Below are positions 1 through 8,415 of a stretch of 64,000 nucleotides of DNA, one piece after another (within the stretch, counting starts at the first letter, position 1; every line of letters begins with the position of its first letter). A program made the position numbers and the translations under genes. Location of the stretch: NCBI GenBank assembly GCA_013153715.1, contig JAADDW010000015.1, positions 62,001 to 126,000 of the forward strand. Reading direction: 5' to 3'. The stretch is from Campylobacterota bacterium (GTDB lineage Bacteria; Campylobacterota; Campylobacteria; Campylobacterales; Nitratiruptoraceae). The notes under the pieces are model-generated. The model was not told where the DNA came from and searched no databases. It saw nothing but the letters and a program-made list of their open reading frames with translations.

Positions 1-894
1 GCCCTCCACAGAATTGAGGGGGCCTACTCCCTCATCTTCTTGAGTCGGAGAAAGATGTTTGCCGTCCGTGATCCCCATGGCTTCCGTCCCCTCTCCATCG
101 GAAAGTTGAAGGAGGGGTGGGTCGTTGCCAGCGAGACCTGCGCCTTCGACCTCATCGGTGCCGAGTATGTGAGGGATGTGGTGCCCGGAGAGCTTGTGGT
201 CTTCGAGAAGGGCAAGGAGCCCCGTTCTATCCAGGTCTTCGAGCCGACCCCCCACAAGTGTGTCTTCGAGTATATCTACTTTGCCAGGCCGGACAGCCTC
301 ATCTACGGGAAGAGCGTCTATGAGTTGAGGAAGGCCATGGGGAGGGAGCTGGCCAAGGAGTACCCCGTCCAGGCCGATATGGTCGTTCCCGTACCCGATA
401 GCGGAGTGGCGGCGGCCCTCGGTTATGCGGAGGCCAGTGGAATTCCCTTTGAGATGGGGATCATACGGAACCACTATGTGGGGCGGACATTTATCGAGCC
501 GACCCAGTCCATCAGGGATCTCAAGGTGAAGATGAAACTCAACCCCATTAAGGAGGTGATCCGGGGGAAGCGGCTCATAGTCATTGACGATAGTATTGTG
601 CGGGGGACGACCTCCAGGAAGATTGTCGGTATCCTCAAGGAGTTTGGGGCCAAGGAGGTCCATATGCGGATTTCGGCCCCCCCCACCACGGGTCCCTGTT
701 ATTACGGAGTCGATACTCCGACCAAGGAGGAGCTCATCGCCTCCAAGATGAGTGTGGAGGAGACCAGAAGGTATATTGGAGCCGATACCTTAGCCTATCT
801 TTCAATTGAGGGACTACTGAGGAGTGTCGGTAACGATCAAAGCTACTGTATGGCATGTTTCGATGGAGATTATCCTGTCGAAAAGAGAGAGTAA
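1..894 (+). CDS. purF: Amidophosphoribosyltransferase PurF, 5'-truncated by window start
   Basis: Catalyses the first committed step of purine synthesis, transferring glutamine-derived ammonia to PRPP to give phosphoribosylamine. The frame is open from base 1 (ALHRIEGAYSL...), so the start codon and the N-terminal part of the Ntn glutaminase domain lie outside the window. Visible are the end of the glutaminase domain (FAVRDPHGFRPL) and the phosphoribosyltransferase domain with its PRPP-binding loop VIDDSIVRGTTSR. The C-terminus (SYCMACFDGDYPV) is typical of the family, so the gene looks complete at its 3' end. A radical SAM gene follows after 6 bases and is probably cotranscribed. Function is clear from motifs; only the missing N-terminus is unknown. 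Confidence 0.97.
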   Translation, partial: ALHRIEGAYSLIFLSRRKMFAVRDPHGFRPLSIGKLKEGWVVASETCAFDLIGAEYVRDVVPGELVVFEKGKEPRSIQVFEPTPHKCVFEYIYFARPDSLIYGKSVYELRKAMGRELAKEYPVQADMVVPVPDSGVAAALGYAEASGIPFEMGIIRNHYVGRTFIEPTQSIRDLKVKMKLNPIKEVIRGKRLIVIDDSIVRGTTSRKIVGILKEFGAKEVHMRISAPPTTGPCYYGVDTPTKEELIASKMSVEETRRYIGADTLAYLSIEGLLRSVGNDQSYCMACFDGDYPVEKRE

Positions 895-900
895 AGGCCT

Positions 901-1854
901 TTGCCGTTGCGAGAACTATTGACATTTGGGAGGTATCTCCGGAGAAAGTTTGGGAAGCCCATCAAGAAGATCCCCCTCGGTCTCTCTGGCTTCACCTGTC
1001 CCAACATAGATGGGCGGGTGGCCCGGGGAGGGTGTACCTTCTGCGAGAATGAATCCTTCAGCCCCAATCTGGCCCGGAGCAAGCGGCTCTTCCTCAATCC
1101 TGAGAGCCCCTCCAACCCCCTCCTGGCCACCCAGCTCCAGCAGATCGAGGAGCAGTACAACAGGACCCGCCTCCACTATCGGGAGTTAGGGTATAGGGGG
1201 TTCATCGCCTACTTCCAGGCCTTTACGAACACCTATGCCCCTCTGGAGACCCTGAAGAGGCTCTACGAGCACGCCCTCCAACAGCCAGAGTGTGTCGGTA
1301 TCAGTATTGGGACCCGGAGCGACAGCATCACCGAAGAGGTTCTGGACTACCTGGTTCAGCTGGATAGGGAGTATGAGGTTTGGGTCGAGTATGGAATTCA
1401 GAGTGTCTCCGACAGAACTCTAGAGCGGATCAATCGGGGCCACGATGTGGCCAGTGTGGAGGAGTGGATCGGGAGGACCAAGGAGCGGGGGCTCAAGGTC
1501 TGTGGCCATCTCATTTTTGGTCTCCCTGGGGAAGATAGGGAGATGATGCTCTCCACCGTGGAGAAGACGGTGGAGTGGGGATGTGACGCCATCAAAATCC
1601 ACCCCCTCTATCTGGTCAAGAATACGGCCCTTGCCATCGACTATTTCAAGGGGAGGTTTACACCGATCTCCCAGGAGGAGTATATTGAGGTTCTCCTGGA
1701 GGCCCTCAAGATGGTCCCCCAGGATATGATCATTCAGAGGGTGACGGCAGGAGTAGGGGACGAGACCCTCATCGCCCCCCAATGGTGTGCCGACAAGAAC
1801 GCCCAGCTGGGGGCGATCCGTCGGGCTCTGCTGAAGGAGGGGCTCATCTACTGA
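901..1854 (+). CDS. Radical SAM protein of the YhcC/YtqA (TIGR01212) family
   Basis: A 317-residue radical SAM protein. Cys33, Cys45 and Cys48 (TCPN...GGCTFC) would bind the 4Fe-4S cluster; the long spacing before the CxxC pair is typical of the YhcC/YtqA family rather than the canonical CxxxCxxC. The rest of the family pattern (GFIAYFQAFTNTYAP, VWVEYGIQS, HLIFGLPGE) is present. The biochemical role of the family is not firmly known to me; tRNA or sulfur chemistry has been suggested for relatives. The start is taken at TTG 901, 6 bases after the purF stop, with an AAAGG stretch just before it. No ATG is better placed, so the first few residues are uncertain. Confidence 0.85.
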   Translation: MPLRELLTFGRYLRRKFGKPIKKIPLGLSGFTCPNIDGRVARGGCTFCENESFSPNLARSKRLFLNPESPSNPLLATQLQQIEEQYNRTRLHYRELGYRGFIAYFQAFTNTYAPLETLKRLYEHALQQPECVGISIGTRSDSITEEVLDYLVQLDREYEVWVEYGIQSVSDRTLERINRGHDVASVEEWIGRTKERGLKVCGHLIFGLPGEDREMMLSTVEKTVEWGCDAIKIHPLYLVKNTALAIDYFKGRFTPISQEEYIEVLLEALKMVPQDMIIQRVTAGVGDETLIAPQWCADKNAQLGAIRRALLKEGLIY

Positions 1855-1855
1855 G

Positions 1856-2722
1856 CTACTGCTCCTCCTTCTGGGCCTGGGGCATCTTGGTCGGCTCCTT
1901 CTTCTTGTTAAACTCTTTCATGAAGGAGCTCAGCTTCTCTTTCAACTCCTCGAAAATATCCTTGGTGCTCTCCTCTCCACCTAGGATGGATTCGATCTTC
2001 TCGATCTCGTCGAGGAGCGGTTTGTAATCCTCTTCGATTCGTCCATATCCCAGGGCTTGGGCGAGGAGGAGCTGTTCTTTGGCGTAGGCTGTCAACTTCT
2101 TGAGCTCCTCTCTGTCCGCATCCTCTTTGTCCTTTGTCAACTCGCTGGCCCTCTTGATGGCCTGCTCTGCCCGGAGAATGGGGAGGGGGATGACAACCTT
2201 TTCGACGACTAGTGTCTCCAAGACCTCCACAAGGAGTCTGATGGCCTCGTCAAATTTCTCCGCTTCGATCTGGGGAACGATGGCCTTGAGGGCGACAGGA
2301 TATGTGCCGATGGGGAGGGTCGTAATGTAGATGTCGAGCTCGCTGGCTAGATTGATCATAATGTCCCTAGCGGCTTGGAGTTCTCCACTCTCAATGAGTT
2401 CCTTGACCACCCGCTTCGCTTCTATAATGTCATCTACCGTTCCGGGGAAGTCTATGATCTGCTCCTTCACATCGACGGGAACCAGTTGGAGACTGGGATC
2501 TCGGGCGATGAGAACCTCCAGCTTTCCGAGGACCTTCTCAATGGTGGCCAGAGCCTCCTCTTTATTCTTCTTCTTGAGGTGGTCGATGACCTCCATGACC
2601 ATATTGACGGCATCTACCGCCTCCTGGGCCACTTTTCTATCCTGCTCCCCTACATACTCCTCTTTGGCCTTCTCGACCTTCTGGGTCACCTCTTTCTGTT
2701 CTTCCAGTCGCTTCTTGCTCAT
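1856..2722 (-). CDS. YfdX family protein
   Basis: A 288-residue protein matching the YfdX family (PF10938). The diagnostic stretch is the run VPVDVKEQIID ... ARDIMINLASELDI ... LPIGTYPVALK ... VVIPLPILRAEQAI at roughly residues 80-195. The protein is helical and highly charged, with a probable coiled-coil tail to about residue 285. Unlike enterobacterial YfdX it shows no signal peptide, so it is probably cytoplasmic. YfdX proteins are linked to stress or acid responses in enterobacteria, but the molecular function is not established. A strong AAAGGAGG lies 7 bases before the ATG and a TATAAT box further upstream. It is convergent with the radical SAM gene, one base apart, and divergent from the gene at 2826. 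Confidence 0.85.
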   Translation of the reverse strand: MSKKRLEEQKEVTQKVEKAKEEYVGEQDRKVAQEAVDAVNMVMEVIDHLKKKNKEEALATIEKVLGKLEVLIARDPSLQLVPVDVKEQIIDFPGTVDDIIEAKRVVKELIESGELQAARDIMINLASELDIYITTLPIGTYPVALKAIVPQIEAEKFDEAIRLLVEVLETLVVEKVVIPLPILRAEQAIKRASELTKDKEDADREELKKLTAYAKEQLLLAQALGYGRIEEDYKPLLDEIEKIESILGGEESTKDIFEELKEKLSSFMKEFNKKKEPTKMPQAQKEEQ

Positions 2723-2757
2723 GTGAGCCTCCTTTGGTTTGGTTTTTTTATTTCGTA

Positions 2758-2763
2758 ATTATA
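2758..2763 (-). promoter_or_regulatory. -10 box of yfdX
   Basis: The minus strand reads TATAAT here, 36 bases upstream of the yfdX start codon. Campylobacterota sigma-70 promoters typically have a strong -10 box and a weak -35. Confidence 0.6.
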
Positions 2764-2784
2764 AGGGAATATGAGCATTAGGAC

Positions 2785-2800
2785 TGCTACTAAAGTAGCA
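2785..2800. promoter_or_regulatory. Perfect inverted repeat, candidate operator of yfdX
   Basis: TGCTACT-AA-AGTAGCA is a perfect 7-base inverted repeat with a 2-base centre. It overlaps the expected -35 position of the yfdX promoter and lies 26 bases upstream of the divergent start at 2826. The shape suits a dimeric regulator, but no regulator gene is nearby; it could also be a short RNA hairpin. Confidence 0.4.
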
Positions 2801-2825
2801 CTCCTGGGGAAAAGGGGGAGGTATA

Positions 2826-3956
2826 ATGAAATTTATGGCCAAACTTCTCCTCTCCCTCCTCTTTGCCCTCATCGCCCTCCTCCTCTCCCTCAATCTCCAC
2901 CGCTTCTTCGTTGTGGAGGAGGTTGTTCCCCAGATCGAAAGGGAGCTGGAGACCCGGGCCACCACGGAGTTTCTGGAGAGACGGATAGAGGAGGCCCTCT
3001 CCCGAAACGATCTGGAGGAGGGGAGGGAATTTCTGGAGTTGGCCCGATCTCTCCGGCGGGAGATCGATGGGGAGCTGGTTGCAGAGTTGGAGAGGAGAGA
3101 GGGGTCTGTGGAGCAGAGGTGGGAGGAGATCAAGGAGTTCACCCGAGGTTTTCTGAAGGGAGAGGCTGACGGGAGATACTCCCTGGCCGGCTCCCTCGTC
3201 TCCGATTTGACCATTGTCGGTGATCTACGGGATCTCTACAGAGAGGGGAAGCGGTACATCGGCGGAGAGGAGTATGATCCCTTCATCTTGGGGCTCTCGG
3301 CTGTCGGTGTCGGGTTGGGTCTCTCGACAGTCGCCTCCCTGGGAGGGACGGCCCCCCTCAAGAGCGGAGTCTCCCTCTTGAAAGTTGCCAGGCGGTCGAA
3401 GGCCCTTACCGGAAACTTTACGCGGAGGTTGGTTTCGAGGCTCTCCCGGAGTGTCGATCTCCGGATGGTAAAAGAGATGGACTTTACCTCACTGAGGGGT
3501 TTGAGGCGGAGCTCCTCCAAACTCTTGGAGCGGATCGATCTCTCCCCCCTCCGAAGGGTCTTGAAAGATCTGGAGGAGCTCTCCAAAAATGGATCTCCCC
3601 TGGAGACCCTGGAGATCCTCAAATATGTCGAAGATGAGAGAGATCTCCGGCGAGCCGTCAAACTCTCCCGAAAGTTTCGGGGTCGGACGGCGACGGTCCT
3701 CAAAGTTTTGGGTAAAGGGGCCCTCCGGGGGAGTAGGATTGTCGTCAAGAGGGGGAGATATTACGGACTTGTCCTCTTCTCGGCTTTCCTCTCGGTCCTC
3801 CTCTCCCTCACCTTCCTCGTCGCCTTTCTAGTTCCTTCCCTTAAGAGATTGGGCCGTCGCCGAAAGCCTCCATCACCTGGCGATCCGTCCCCGACTACAC
3901 CCTCTCCGAGTTCTCGGAGCCTTGAGGATCAGATCGGCCAGGGGGGTACGGGATGA
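2826..3956 (+). CDS. Unknown protein anchored by N- and C-terminal membrane segments
   Basis: I do not recognise this 376-residue protein. It begins with a hydrophobic segment (LLLSLLFALIALLLSL, residues 6-21) and has a second strong one near residues 316-335 (LVLFSAFLSVLLSLTFLVAFLV). Between them lie a charged helical stretch rich in Glu/Arg (30-110), a glycine-rich hydrophobic patch (GLSAVGVGLGLSTVASLGG, about 155-173) and a basic region with repeated SLSRS/SLRRV-type motifs (190-300). The last 30 residues are low-complexity Pro/Ser/Thr. The start has a good ribosome site (GGGGAGG, 3 bases before the ATG). The last 84 bases run antisense to the 3' end of the RNase T2 gene, so the low-complexity tail may be dispensable. 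Confidence 0.65.
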   Translation: MKFMAKLLLSLLFALIALLLSLNLHRFFVVEEVVPQIERELETRATTEFLERRIEEALSRNDLEEGREFLELARSLRREIDGELVAELERREGSVEQRWEEIKEFTRGFLKGEADGRYSLAGSLVSDLTIVGDLRDLYREGKRYIGGEEYDPFILGLSAVGVGLGLSTVASLGGTAPLKSGVSLLKVARRSKALTGNFTRRLVSRLSRSVDLRMVKEMDFTSLRGLRRSSSKLLERIDLSPLRRVLKDLEELSKNGSPLETLEILKYVEDERDLRRAVKLSRKFRGRTATVLKVLGKGALRGSRIVVKRGRYYGLVLFSAFLSVLLSLTFLVAFLVPSLKRLGRRRKPPSPGDPSPTTPSPSSRSLEDQIGQGGTG

Positions 3957-4532
3957 GATCTCCCCCTTGAGATTGATCCTCATCTCTGTAAGGTACCCCC
4001 TTTTACAGATAAATTTGACCCGCTTGCCGGCCCCCTTGCCGAAGGCTTTGTCAAAGACCCGCCTGATTTTGTAGGTCTGGACAATCTTCCCCCTGTGGTC
4101 GAGGAAGAATTGGCGGACGGGAGAGTCGTTGAGCTGGGAGACCAAGGCGATGGAATCGAGGAAGTAGATTTCAGGATCGCCATAACAGCTTCCGTGCTTC
4201 ACCCACTCATGGTTGTGGAGGCCGCTGAGACTTCCGGGCATGTAGGTATAGAGGAGTTCCTGGAGCTGGGGGGAGAGTTTGAGGGGGATCTTATCCCAGC
4301 GCCCCCGTTTGTCGAGGATCTTCTGGCGGGCCGAGACTTTGCAGTACTCCCTCCCCTTGGGCCAGAGGCCGTGGAGGGTAAAATTGGAGAGCCAGAAGGG
4401 AAGGGGTTTCCGACACTCCCTGTACCGTTCCACCTTACAGACAGAGGGGAACCACTGGACAGCTAGGACCGCCCTCATCTCCTTGGCGAAGAGGGAGAGG
4501 GCCAGAAGAAAGGGGAGGAGTATCTTCATCAT
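3873..4532 (-). CDS. Ribonuclease T2 family protein, secreted
   Basis: A 219-residue endoribonuclease of the T2/RNase I family. Both catalytic signatures are present: CAS1 FTLHGLWP with His54, and CAS2 HEWVKHGSC with His108, Glu109 and His113. Cysteines available for the usual disulfides lie around them. A signal peptide ([16 protein letters not shown]) sends it to the periplasm, where such enzymes degrade RNA without base preference. The ATG overlaps the hisIE stop as ATGA, with AAAGGAGC 7 bases upstream, so it is the last gene of the ilvE-to-hisIE operon. Its 3' end overlaps the convergent gene at 2826 by 84 bases, making a basic tail after the T2 fold. Confidence 0.92.
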   Translation of the reverse strand: MMKILLPFLLALSLFAKEMRAVLAVQWFPSVCKVERYRECRKPLPFWLSNFTLHGLWPKGREYCKVSARQKILDKRGRWDKIPLKLSPQLQELLYTYMPGSLSGLHNHEWVKHGSCYGDPEIYFLDSIALVSQLNDSPVRQFFLDHRGKIVQTYKIRRVFDKAFGKGAGKRVKFICKRGYLTEMRINLKGEISSRTPLADLILKAPRTRRGCSRGRIAR

Positions 4533-5212
4533 TGAGCGCTCCTTTCAGCCTTCTCTCGGATACCACTCATGCCGAAACGGCTCCTCAACTCATTCCTGAT
4601 GAGCTCCGGGGAGATCTCCACAAGGGCCAGGGCGACAAGGGCATGGTAGAGGAGGTCGGCCCCCTCGTGGATAATCTCCTTCCGCTCCCGATCCTTGACG
4701 GCCAGAGAGAATTCGGCGGCCTCTTCGGCTACCTTCTTCAGTATAGCATTCTCACCTTTCTGGAAGAGTTTGGCTGTCCAGCTCTCCGTCGGATCTCCCC
4801 TCTCCTTCCGCTCCAGTATGGTATGGTAGAGGAGATCGACTATATCGTCGCCGTAGAGCTCTTTGGGATCGTCAATCTGCTCCCCTACAATCTCTCCCCT
4901 CTCAAGATCCTTATGGAAACAGCTCCTCTGCCCCGTATGGCAGGCCGCTCCCTTCTGTTCCACTTTGAGGAGGAGGGCGTCGCTGTCGCAGTCCAAGGCC
5001 ATGGAGAGGACCTTCTGGGTGTTCCCGCTCCTCTCCCCCTTCTTCCAGAGCTTCTGGCGGCTCCTGGAGTAGTAGTGGGCGTAGCCGCTCTCCACGGTCT
5101 TCTGGAAGGCCTCCCTGTTCATGTAGGCCAACATGAGGACCTCTCCACTCTCCCCCTCCTGGACAATGACCGGAATGAGGGGATTTTTCTCCCAATCGAT
5201 CTGAAACTCCAT
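4529..5212 (-). CDS. hisIE: Bifunctional phosphoribosyl-AMP cyclohydrolase / phosphoribosyl-ATP pyrophosphatase HisIE
   Basis: Catalyses the second and third steps of histidine synthesis. The N-terminal HisI domain (about 1-110) carries [12 protein letters not shown], the acidic metal site DCDSDALLL and the zinc ligands in [12 protein letters not shown]. The C-terminal HisE domain (about 120-210) carries [16 protein letters not shown] and [11 protein letters not shown]. At 227 residues it has the normal fused length. The frame stays open far upstream, but the family start is [10 protein letters not shown] at 5212, two bases after the methyltransferase stop. The gene sits in the ilvE operon, far from hisD at 49.5-50.8 kb, so histidine genes are scattered here. 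Confidence 0.95.
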   Translation of the reverse strand: MEFQIDWEKNPLIPVIVQEGESGEVLMLAYMNREAFQKTVESGYAHYYSRSRQKLWKKGERSGNTQKVLSMALDCDSDALLLKVEQKGAACHTGQRSCFHKDLERGEIVGEQIDDPKELYGDDIVDLLYHTILERKERGDPTESWTAKLFQKGENAILKKVAEEAAEFSLAVKDRERKEIIHEGADLLYHALVALALVEISPELIRNELRSRFGMSGIREKAERSAQ

Positions 5213-5214
5213 AG

Positions 5215-5985
5215 TTACTCCTCTGTCGAAATGGGCAGATTTTCTATTATCCGTTGCTGGGCTAGTTGGCAGTAGGCCCTGTCTATCTCCACTCCTACCC
5301 CCCTCCTCTCCAGTCGGGCGGCTTCGATGAGGGTGGTCCCGCTTCCCAGGAAGGGGTCGAAGACCGTATCCCCTAGATAGCTGAAGAGCTTGATACACCG
5401 CCTCGGTAGCTCCCTGGGGAAGGGGGCGGGGTGGCCGACCCTCTTCTTGCTCTCGCCGGGGAAGGTCCAGAGACCGTTGGTCCACTCCATAAACTCCTCC
5501 TTGGTGATGTCGCTCTCCCCTCTGTAACTCTTCTTCCACTGCTCCTTGTAGAAGAGGATGATGAGCTCTACAGGGGCGATGACATAGGGAGCGCTTGCAC
5601 TCATCCAGCTCCCCCACGCCGTTCGTCGGCTGATGGTCCCCTCGTTCCAGACAATGGTACTCTGGTAACTCCACCCCGCCTCCTGGGCTACTCTGATCAG
5701 GTCGGCCCCGACGGGACGGATTCCCCCTTTGTTCTTGTCCAGGGGGACATTGAGGCAGAGCCGAGCACTGGTATTGCTCCAGCGGTAGCAGTTGGAGAGC
5801 CAGCGGTAGCTGAATTGGAGGTACTCCTCGTAGGTTAGGGTATCGGAGTGCTCATTGTAGTCGATCCCCACATTGTAGGGAGGGGAGGTGACGATGAGGT
5901 CTATGAAGGGTTTGGAGAAGAGCTGGCTGTCGAGAATATCGGCGTTGTAGATGGCGATATGCTCGTCGTGAAATAACGGTTTCAA
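5215..5985 (-). CDS. Solitary site-specific DNA methyltransferase (beta-type, TSPPY)
   Basis: An amino-methyltransferase acting on N4-cytosine or N6-adenine. The catalytic motif IV TSPPYN comes near the N-terminus and the AdoMet motif [10 protein letters not shown] near the C-terminus, which gives the beta order. SPPY is more usual for N4-cytosine enzymes, but the modified base cannot be decided from sequence. About 256 residues, with no target-recognition insert obvious beyond the central region ([17 protein letters not shown]). No restriction gene lies nearby, so it is an orphan. I prefer the TTG at 5985, preceded by AAGGAAG; an upstream GTG at 6033 overlaps the SPFH stop as GTGA and would add 16 residues. 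Confidence 0.9.
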   Translation of the reverse strand: MKPLFHDEHIAIYNADILDSQLFSKPFIDLIVTSPPYNVGIDYNEHSDTLTYEEYLQFSYRWLSNCYRWSNTSARLCLNVPLDKNKGGIRPVGADLIRVAQEAGWSYQSTIVWNEGTISRRTAWGSWMSASAPYVIAPVELIILFYKEQWKKSYRGESDITKEEFMEWTNGLWTFPGESKKRVGHPAPFPRELPRRCIKLFSYLGDTVFDPFLGSGTTLIEAARLERRGVGVEIDRAYCQLAQQRIIENLPISTEE

Positions 5986-6029
5986 GAGACTTCCTTTTCG
6001 GTTGGGAGATGGGAGGGGAGCCCCCCTCC

Positions 6030-7067
6030 TCACTGGTTGGCGGCAGAGGTCGCTTTTTTGCGGTCTGAACTGTTGATCCAGATATTGGGTACGGTGCCGC
6101 CTGGAGTCAGGAAGATTTTGGCATCTCGATTTACCTTGAGAGCCTCGTTAAACTGGCCCTGAACCTCGATCTCCTTGAGTCTCAAGAGTTCGGGAGAGAG
6201 GCTCTGGGCAATCTCTCTGTTGGCTTGGGCCTTGGCCCGGGCCTCTATCATTATTCTATCGGCCTCTCCCTGGGCTCTGATCTTCTTGGCTTCGGCCTCC
6301 CCTTTGGCTTGGGCGGCCCGCTTCTCGGCCTCCTGCTTGGCCTTCTCCACCTCATACTTCATCCGCTCCGCCTCCTGCTTCGCTATCTGGACCCTCTCGA
6401 TCTGGGCCTTGATCTTGGGGGGGAGTTTGATGGCCCTCAGCTGGACGGCGATGAGCTCTACAGGCTTGTTGGGGAGTTTGTTGATCTCCTCGGCAATGGC
6501 GTTCTGGATCTTGATGGCGATCTCATTCCTCTTGACAGGGAGATCCTCGGCCTTGTACTGTCCAATCACATTACGGACCACATCTCGGACTACAGGGTTG
6601 ATGATCTTCTCCTCCCAGTTGAGTCCCCACTCCGCTATGGTCTGGGGGGCTTTGAAGGGGTTGAGGCGATACTGGACGGTGAGTTCAATATCGACAGGGA
6701 GTCCCCGGGCGTCGAGGACCTCAATGGCCGGACGGAGGAGAACTCCTCCCCCATATCCCGGAGTATCGACACTGCTCTTGTAATTGATGACCCGAACCCG
6801 GGTATCGACTTTGATGATCTTCTGGATCCCCGGAATGAAGAAGTGGATGCCGGGCTCCAGGGGGATAGGGTCAAATTTCCCAGCGGTCACCTTGATCCCC
6901 ACCTGTCCCGATTCGATGATGGCGTAGGGTTTGGCGATGAAGAGGAGGACGGCTACGGCTATGAGGGCGTAGAGGAGGGCCGCCTTCTTCCCCCCATCCT
7001 TGAAGGGAGAGGGGTCGTCGTTTGAGGTCTCTCTTCTGTTAAAGTAGTCGTTGAGATCTGCCGGCAT
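6030..7067 (-). CDS. SPFH/prohibitin-family membrane protein
   Basis: A 345-residue protein with one transmembrane helix near the N-terminus (AALLYALIAVAVLLFIAKPY, about 29-48), followed by an SPFH domain (ESGQVGIKVTAGKF ... PGIHFFIPGIQKIIKVDTRV) and a long Ala/Glu/Lys coiled coil (about 230-300). Such proteins form large rings in the inner membrane and modulate proteases or membrane domains. The ilvE-SPFH pairing is also found in Campylobacter jejuni (Cj0269c-Cj0268c). It starts 17 bases after the ilvE stop, with an AAGGAA ribosome site. The specific partner cannot be told from the sequence. Confidence 0.9.
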   Translation of the reverse strand: MPADLNDYFNRRETSNDDPSPFKDGGKKAALLYALIAVAVLLFIAKPYAIIESGQVGIKVTAGKFDPIPLEPGIHFFIPGIQKIIKVDTRVRVINYKSSVDTPGYGGGVLLRPAIEVLDARGLPVDIELTVQYRLNPFKAPQTIAEWGLNWEEKIINPVVRDVVRNVIGQYKAEDLPVKRNEIAIKIQNAIAEEINKLPNKPVELIAVQLRAIKLPPKIKAQIERVQIAKQEAERMKYEVEKAKQEAEKRAAQAKGEAEAKKIRAQGEADRIMIEARAKAQANREIAQSLSPELLRLKEIEVQGQFNEALKVNRDAKIFLTPGGTVPNIWINSSDRKKATSAANQ

Positions 7068-7084
7068 AGCTGTTCCTTCACTAG

Positions 7085-7999
7085 TTAAATATAGGTGAGC
7101 ATAGAGTCGTACTCCCTATTTCGCCCATAGACAATATCGAAATAGGCCTCCTGGAGCCTCTCGGTCAGGGGTCCCCTCCCTCCATTTCCAATGGTCCGTC
7201 CATCGACCTCCCGGATAGGGGTGACTTCGGCCGCAGTCCCTGTGAAGAAGGCCTCGTCGGCGATATAGACCTCATCTCTAGTCACCCTCCGCCGTTCAAT
7301 GGGGATACCCATATCTTTGGCAATTCTGATAATCGTATCCTGGGTAATGGATTCCAGGGAGTTATCATTGGGAGGGCTGATGAGGACTCCATCCCTGACC
7401 AGGAAGAGACACTCTCCGCTCCCTTCGGCCACAAACCCTTCATCGTCCAGGAGGAGAGCCTCCTCATACCCCGCTCTGATCGCCTCATATTTGGCCATCT
7501 GGGAGTTGAGGTAGTTGGCTACAGCTTTGGCCTTCCCCATTGTCGATTTGACGCTGTTTCTGGCGAAGGAGGAGACCTTTACCCGAATACCTTTCTGGAG
7601 CCCCTCCTCTCCCAGATAGGCCCCCCACTTCCAGGCCGCTATGGCCACATTGACAGGAGCGTTGACATGGTAGAGTCCCATGACCCCATATCCCAGATAG
7701 ATGAGGGGGCGGATATAGACATTGGAGTCGAAGTCATTTTTCCTCAAGAGCTCTATCTGGGCCTCCATCAGTTCTTCCAGAGAGTAGGGGGCTTTGATGG
7801 CCACAATTTTAGCGGAGTTGAGTAACCGTTTGGTATGGTCTTCAAGTCGGAATATGGCCAATCCCCGATCGGTCTTGTAGGCTCGGGTCCCCTCAAAGAC
7901 CCCATTTCCGTAGTGGAGGGTATGGGTCAGAATGTGGACCTTGGCCTGGTCCCACTCTACAAGTCTGCCGTCCATCCAGATATAATCTGCCTTTTCCAC
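7085..7999 (-). CDS. ilvE: Branched-chain amino acid aminotransferase
   Basis: A class IV PLP aminotransferase of 304 residues that performs the last transamination for Val, Leu and Ile. Family signatures are the N-terminal TLHYGNGVFEGTRAY, the segment around the PLP lysine (MGKAKAVANYLNSQMA), and DDEGFVAEGSGECLFLV. It starts with GTG, preceded by AAAGGAGTAGA. It is first in a five-gene minus-strand operon (ilvE, SPFH, methyltransferase, hisIE, RNase T2). Its 5' region is a 400-base gene-free stretch with a long hairpin ending 38 bases upstream, so leader-level control is possible. Confidence 0.95.
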   Translation of the reverse strand: MEKADYIWMDGRLVEWDQAKVHILTHTLHYGNGVFEGTRAYKTDRGLAIFRLEDHTKRLLNSAKIVAIKAPYSLEELMEAQIELLRKNDFDSNVYIRPLIYLGYGVMGLYHVNAPVNVAIAAWKWGAYLGEEGLQKGIRVKVSSFARNSVKSTMGKAKAVANYLNSQMAKYEAIRAGYEEALLLDDEGFVAEGSGECLFLVRDGVLISPPNDNSLESITQDTIIRIAKDMGIPIERRRVTRDEVYIADEAFFTGTAAEVTPIREVDGRTIGNGGRGPLTERLQEAYFDIVYGRNREYDSMLTYI

Positions 8000-8037
8000 T
8001 CTACTCCTTTAAAAAGTTGTTGTGTAAAAATCTCACA

Positions 8038-8330
8038 GGGCTCTCCTCTCTCGGAGAGAGACAGAGAGATCCCCTCTCCATCTCTCTCTATCTCTCTTCT
8101 CCCTGGTACCAACTCTTCTGAAATATTTGGTCGTCCATCGACCTTTCGGAGTGCTGGACTCCGTAGCGGTTGCCGATCCCGTGGGATAGCCGCCGCTGTG
8201 GAAGCGGTGCCCCTCCACACCAGAGGAGCTCATCCCCTTCTGGGCGCCTTAAAACGGGACCCTTCCTCTAGGGGTCGGCTACTTCTATGTGCAAAGTATA
8301 CCAAATTTGGAAAGTGGGCGGGGAGGGAGG
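8038..8330 (-). ncRNA. Structured intergenic element upstream of ilvE, possible transposon-end or leader RNA
   Basis: The 416 bases between ilvE and the aldehyde dehydrogenase gene contain no convincing gene. They hold a dense set of inverted repeats: a long hairpin at 8038-8074, GGTCG/CGACC around 8129-8143, GGAGT/ACTCC at 8148-8162, GATCCC/GGGAT near 8175-8188, and ACCC/GGGGT near 8259-8275. On the minus strand the long hairpin is followed by TTTTT and then by the ilvE ribosome site. It may be an ilvE leader or attenuator, or the end of a degraded IS-type element like those at 18, 21 and 57 kb. It does not share their diagnostic sequence blocks. Orientation is assumed. Confidence 0.4.
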
Positions 8331-8415
8331 ATCCCTCGGGGTCCAATCCTGGAGGTTTCTTTGAATAACGAGATTGAGATATAATTTAAGCTAAAAGTAG
8401 CAAGAGGAGTTCTCC

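Noticed and set aside
8038-8330. T-box leader for ilvE, because TTGGTACC resembles the T-box core
   Set aside because: The full AGGGTGGNACCGCG sequence and Stem I elements are missing, and T-boxes are not expected in Campylobacterota.
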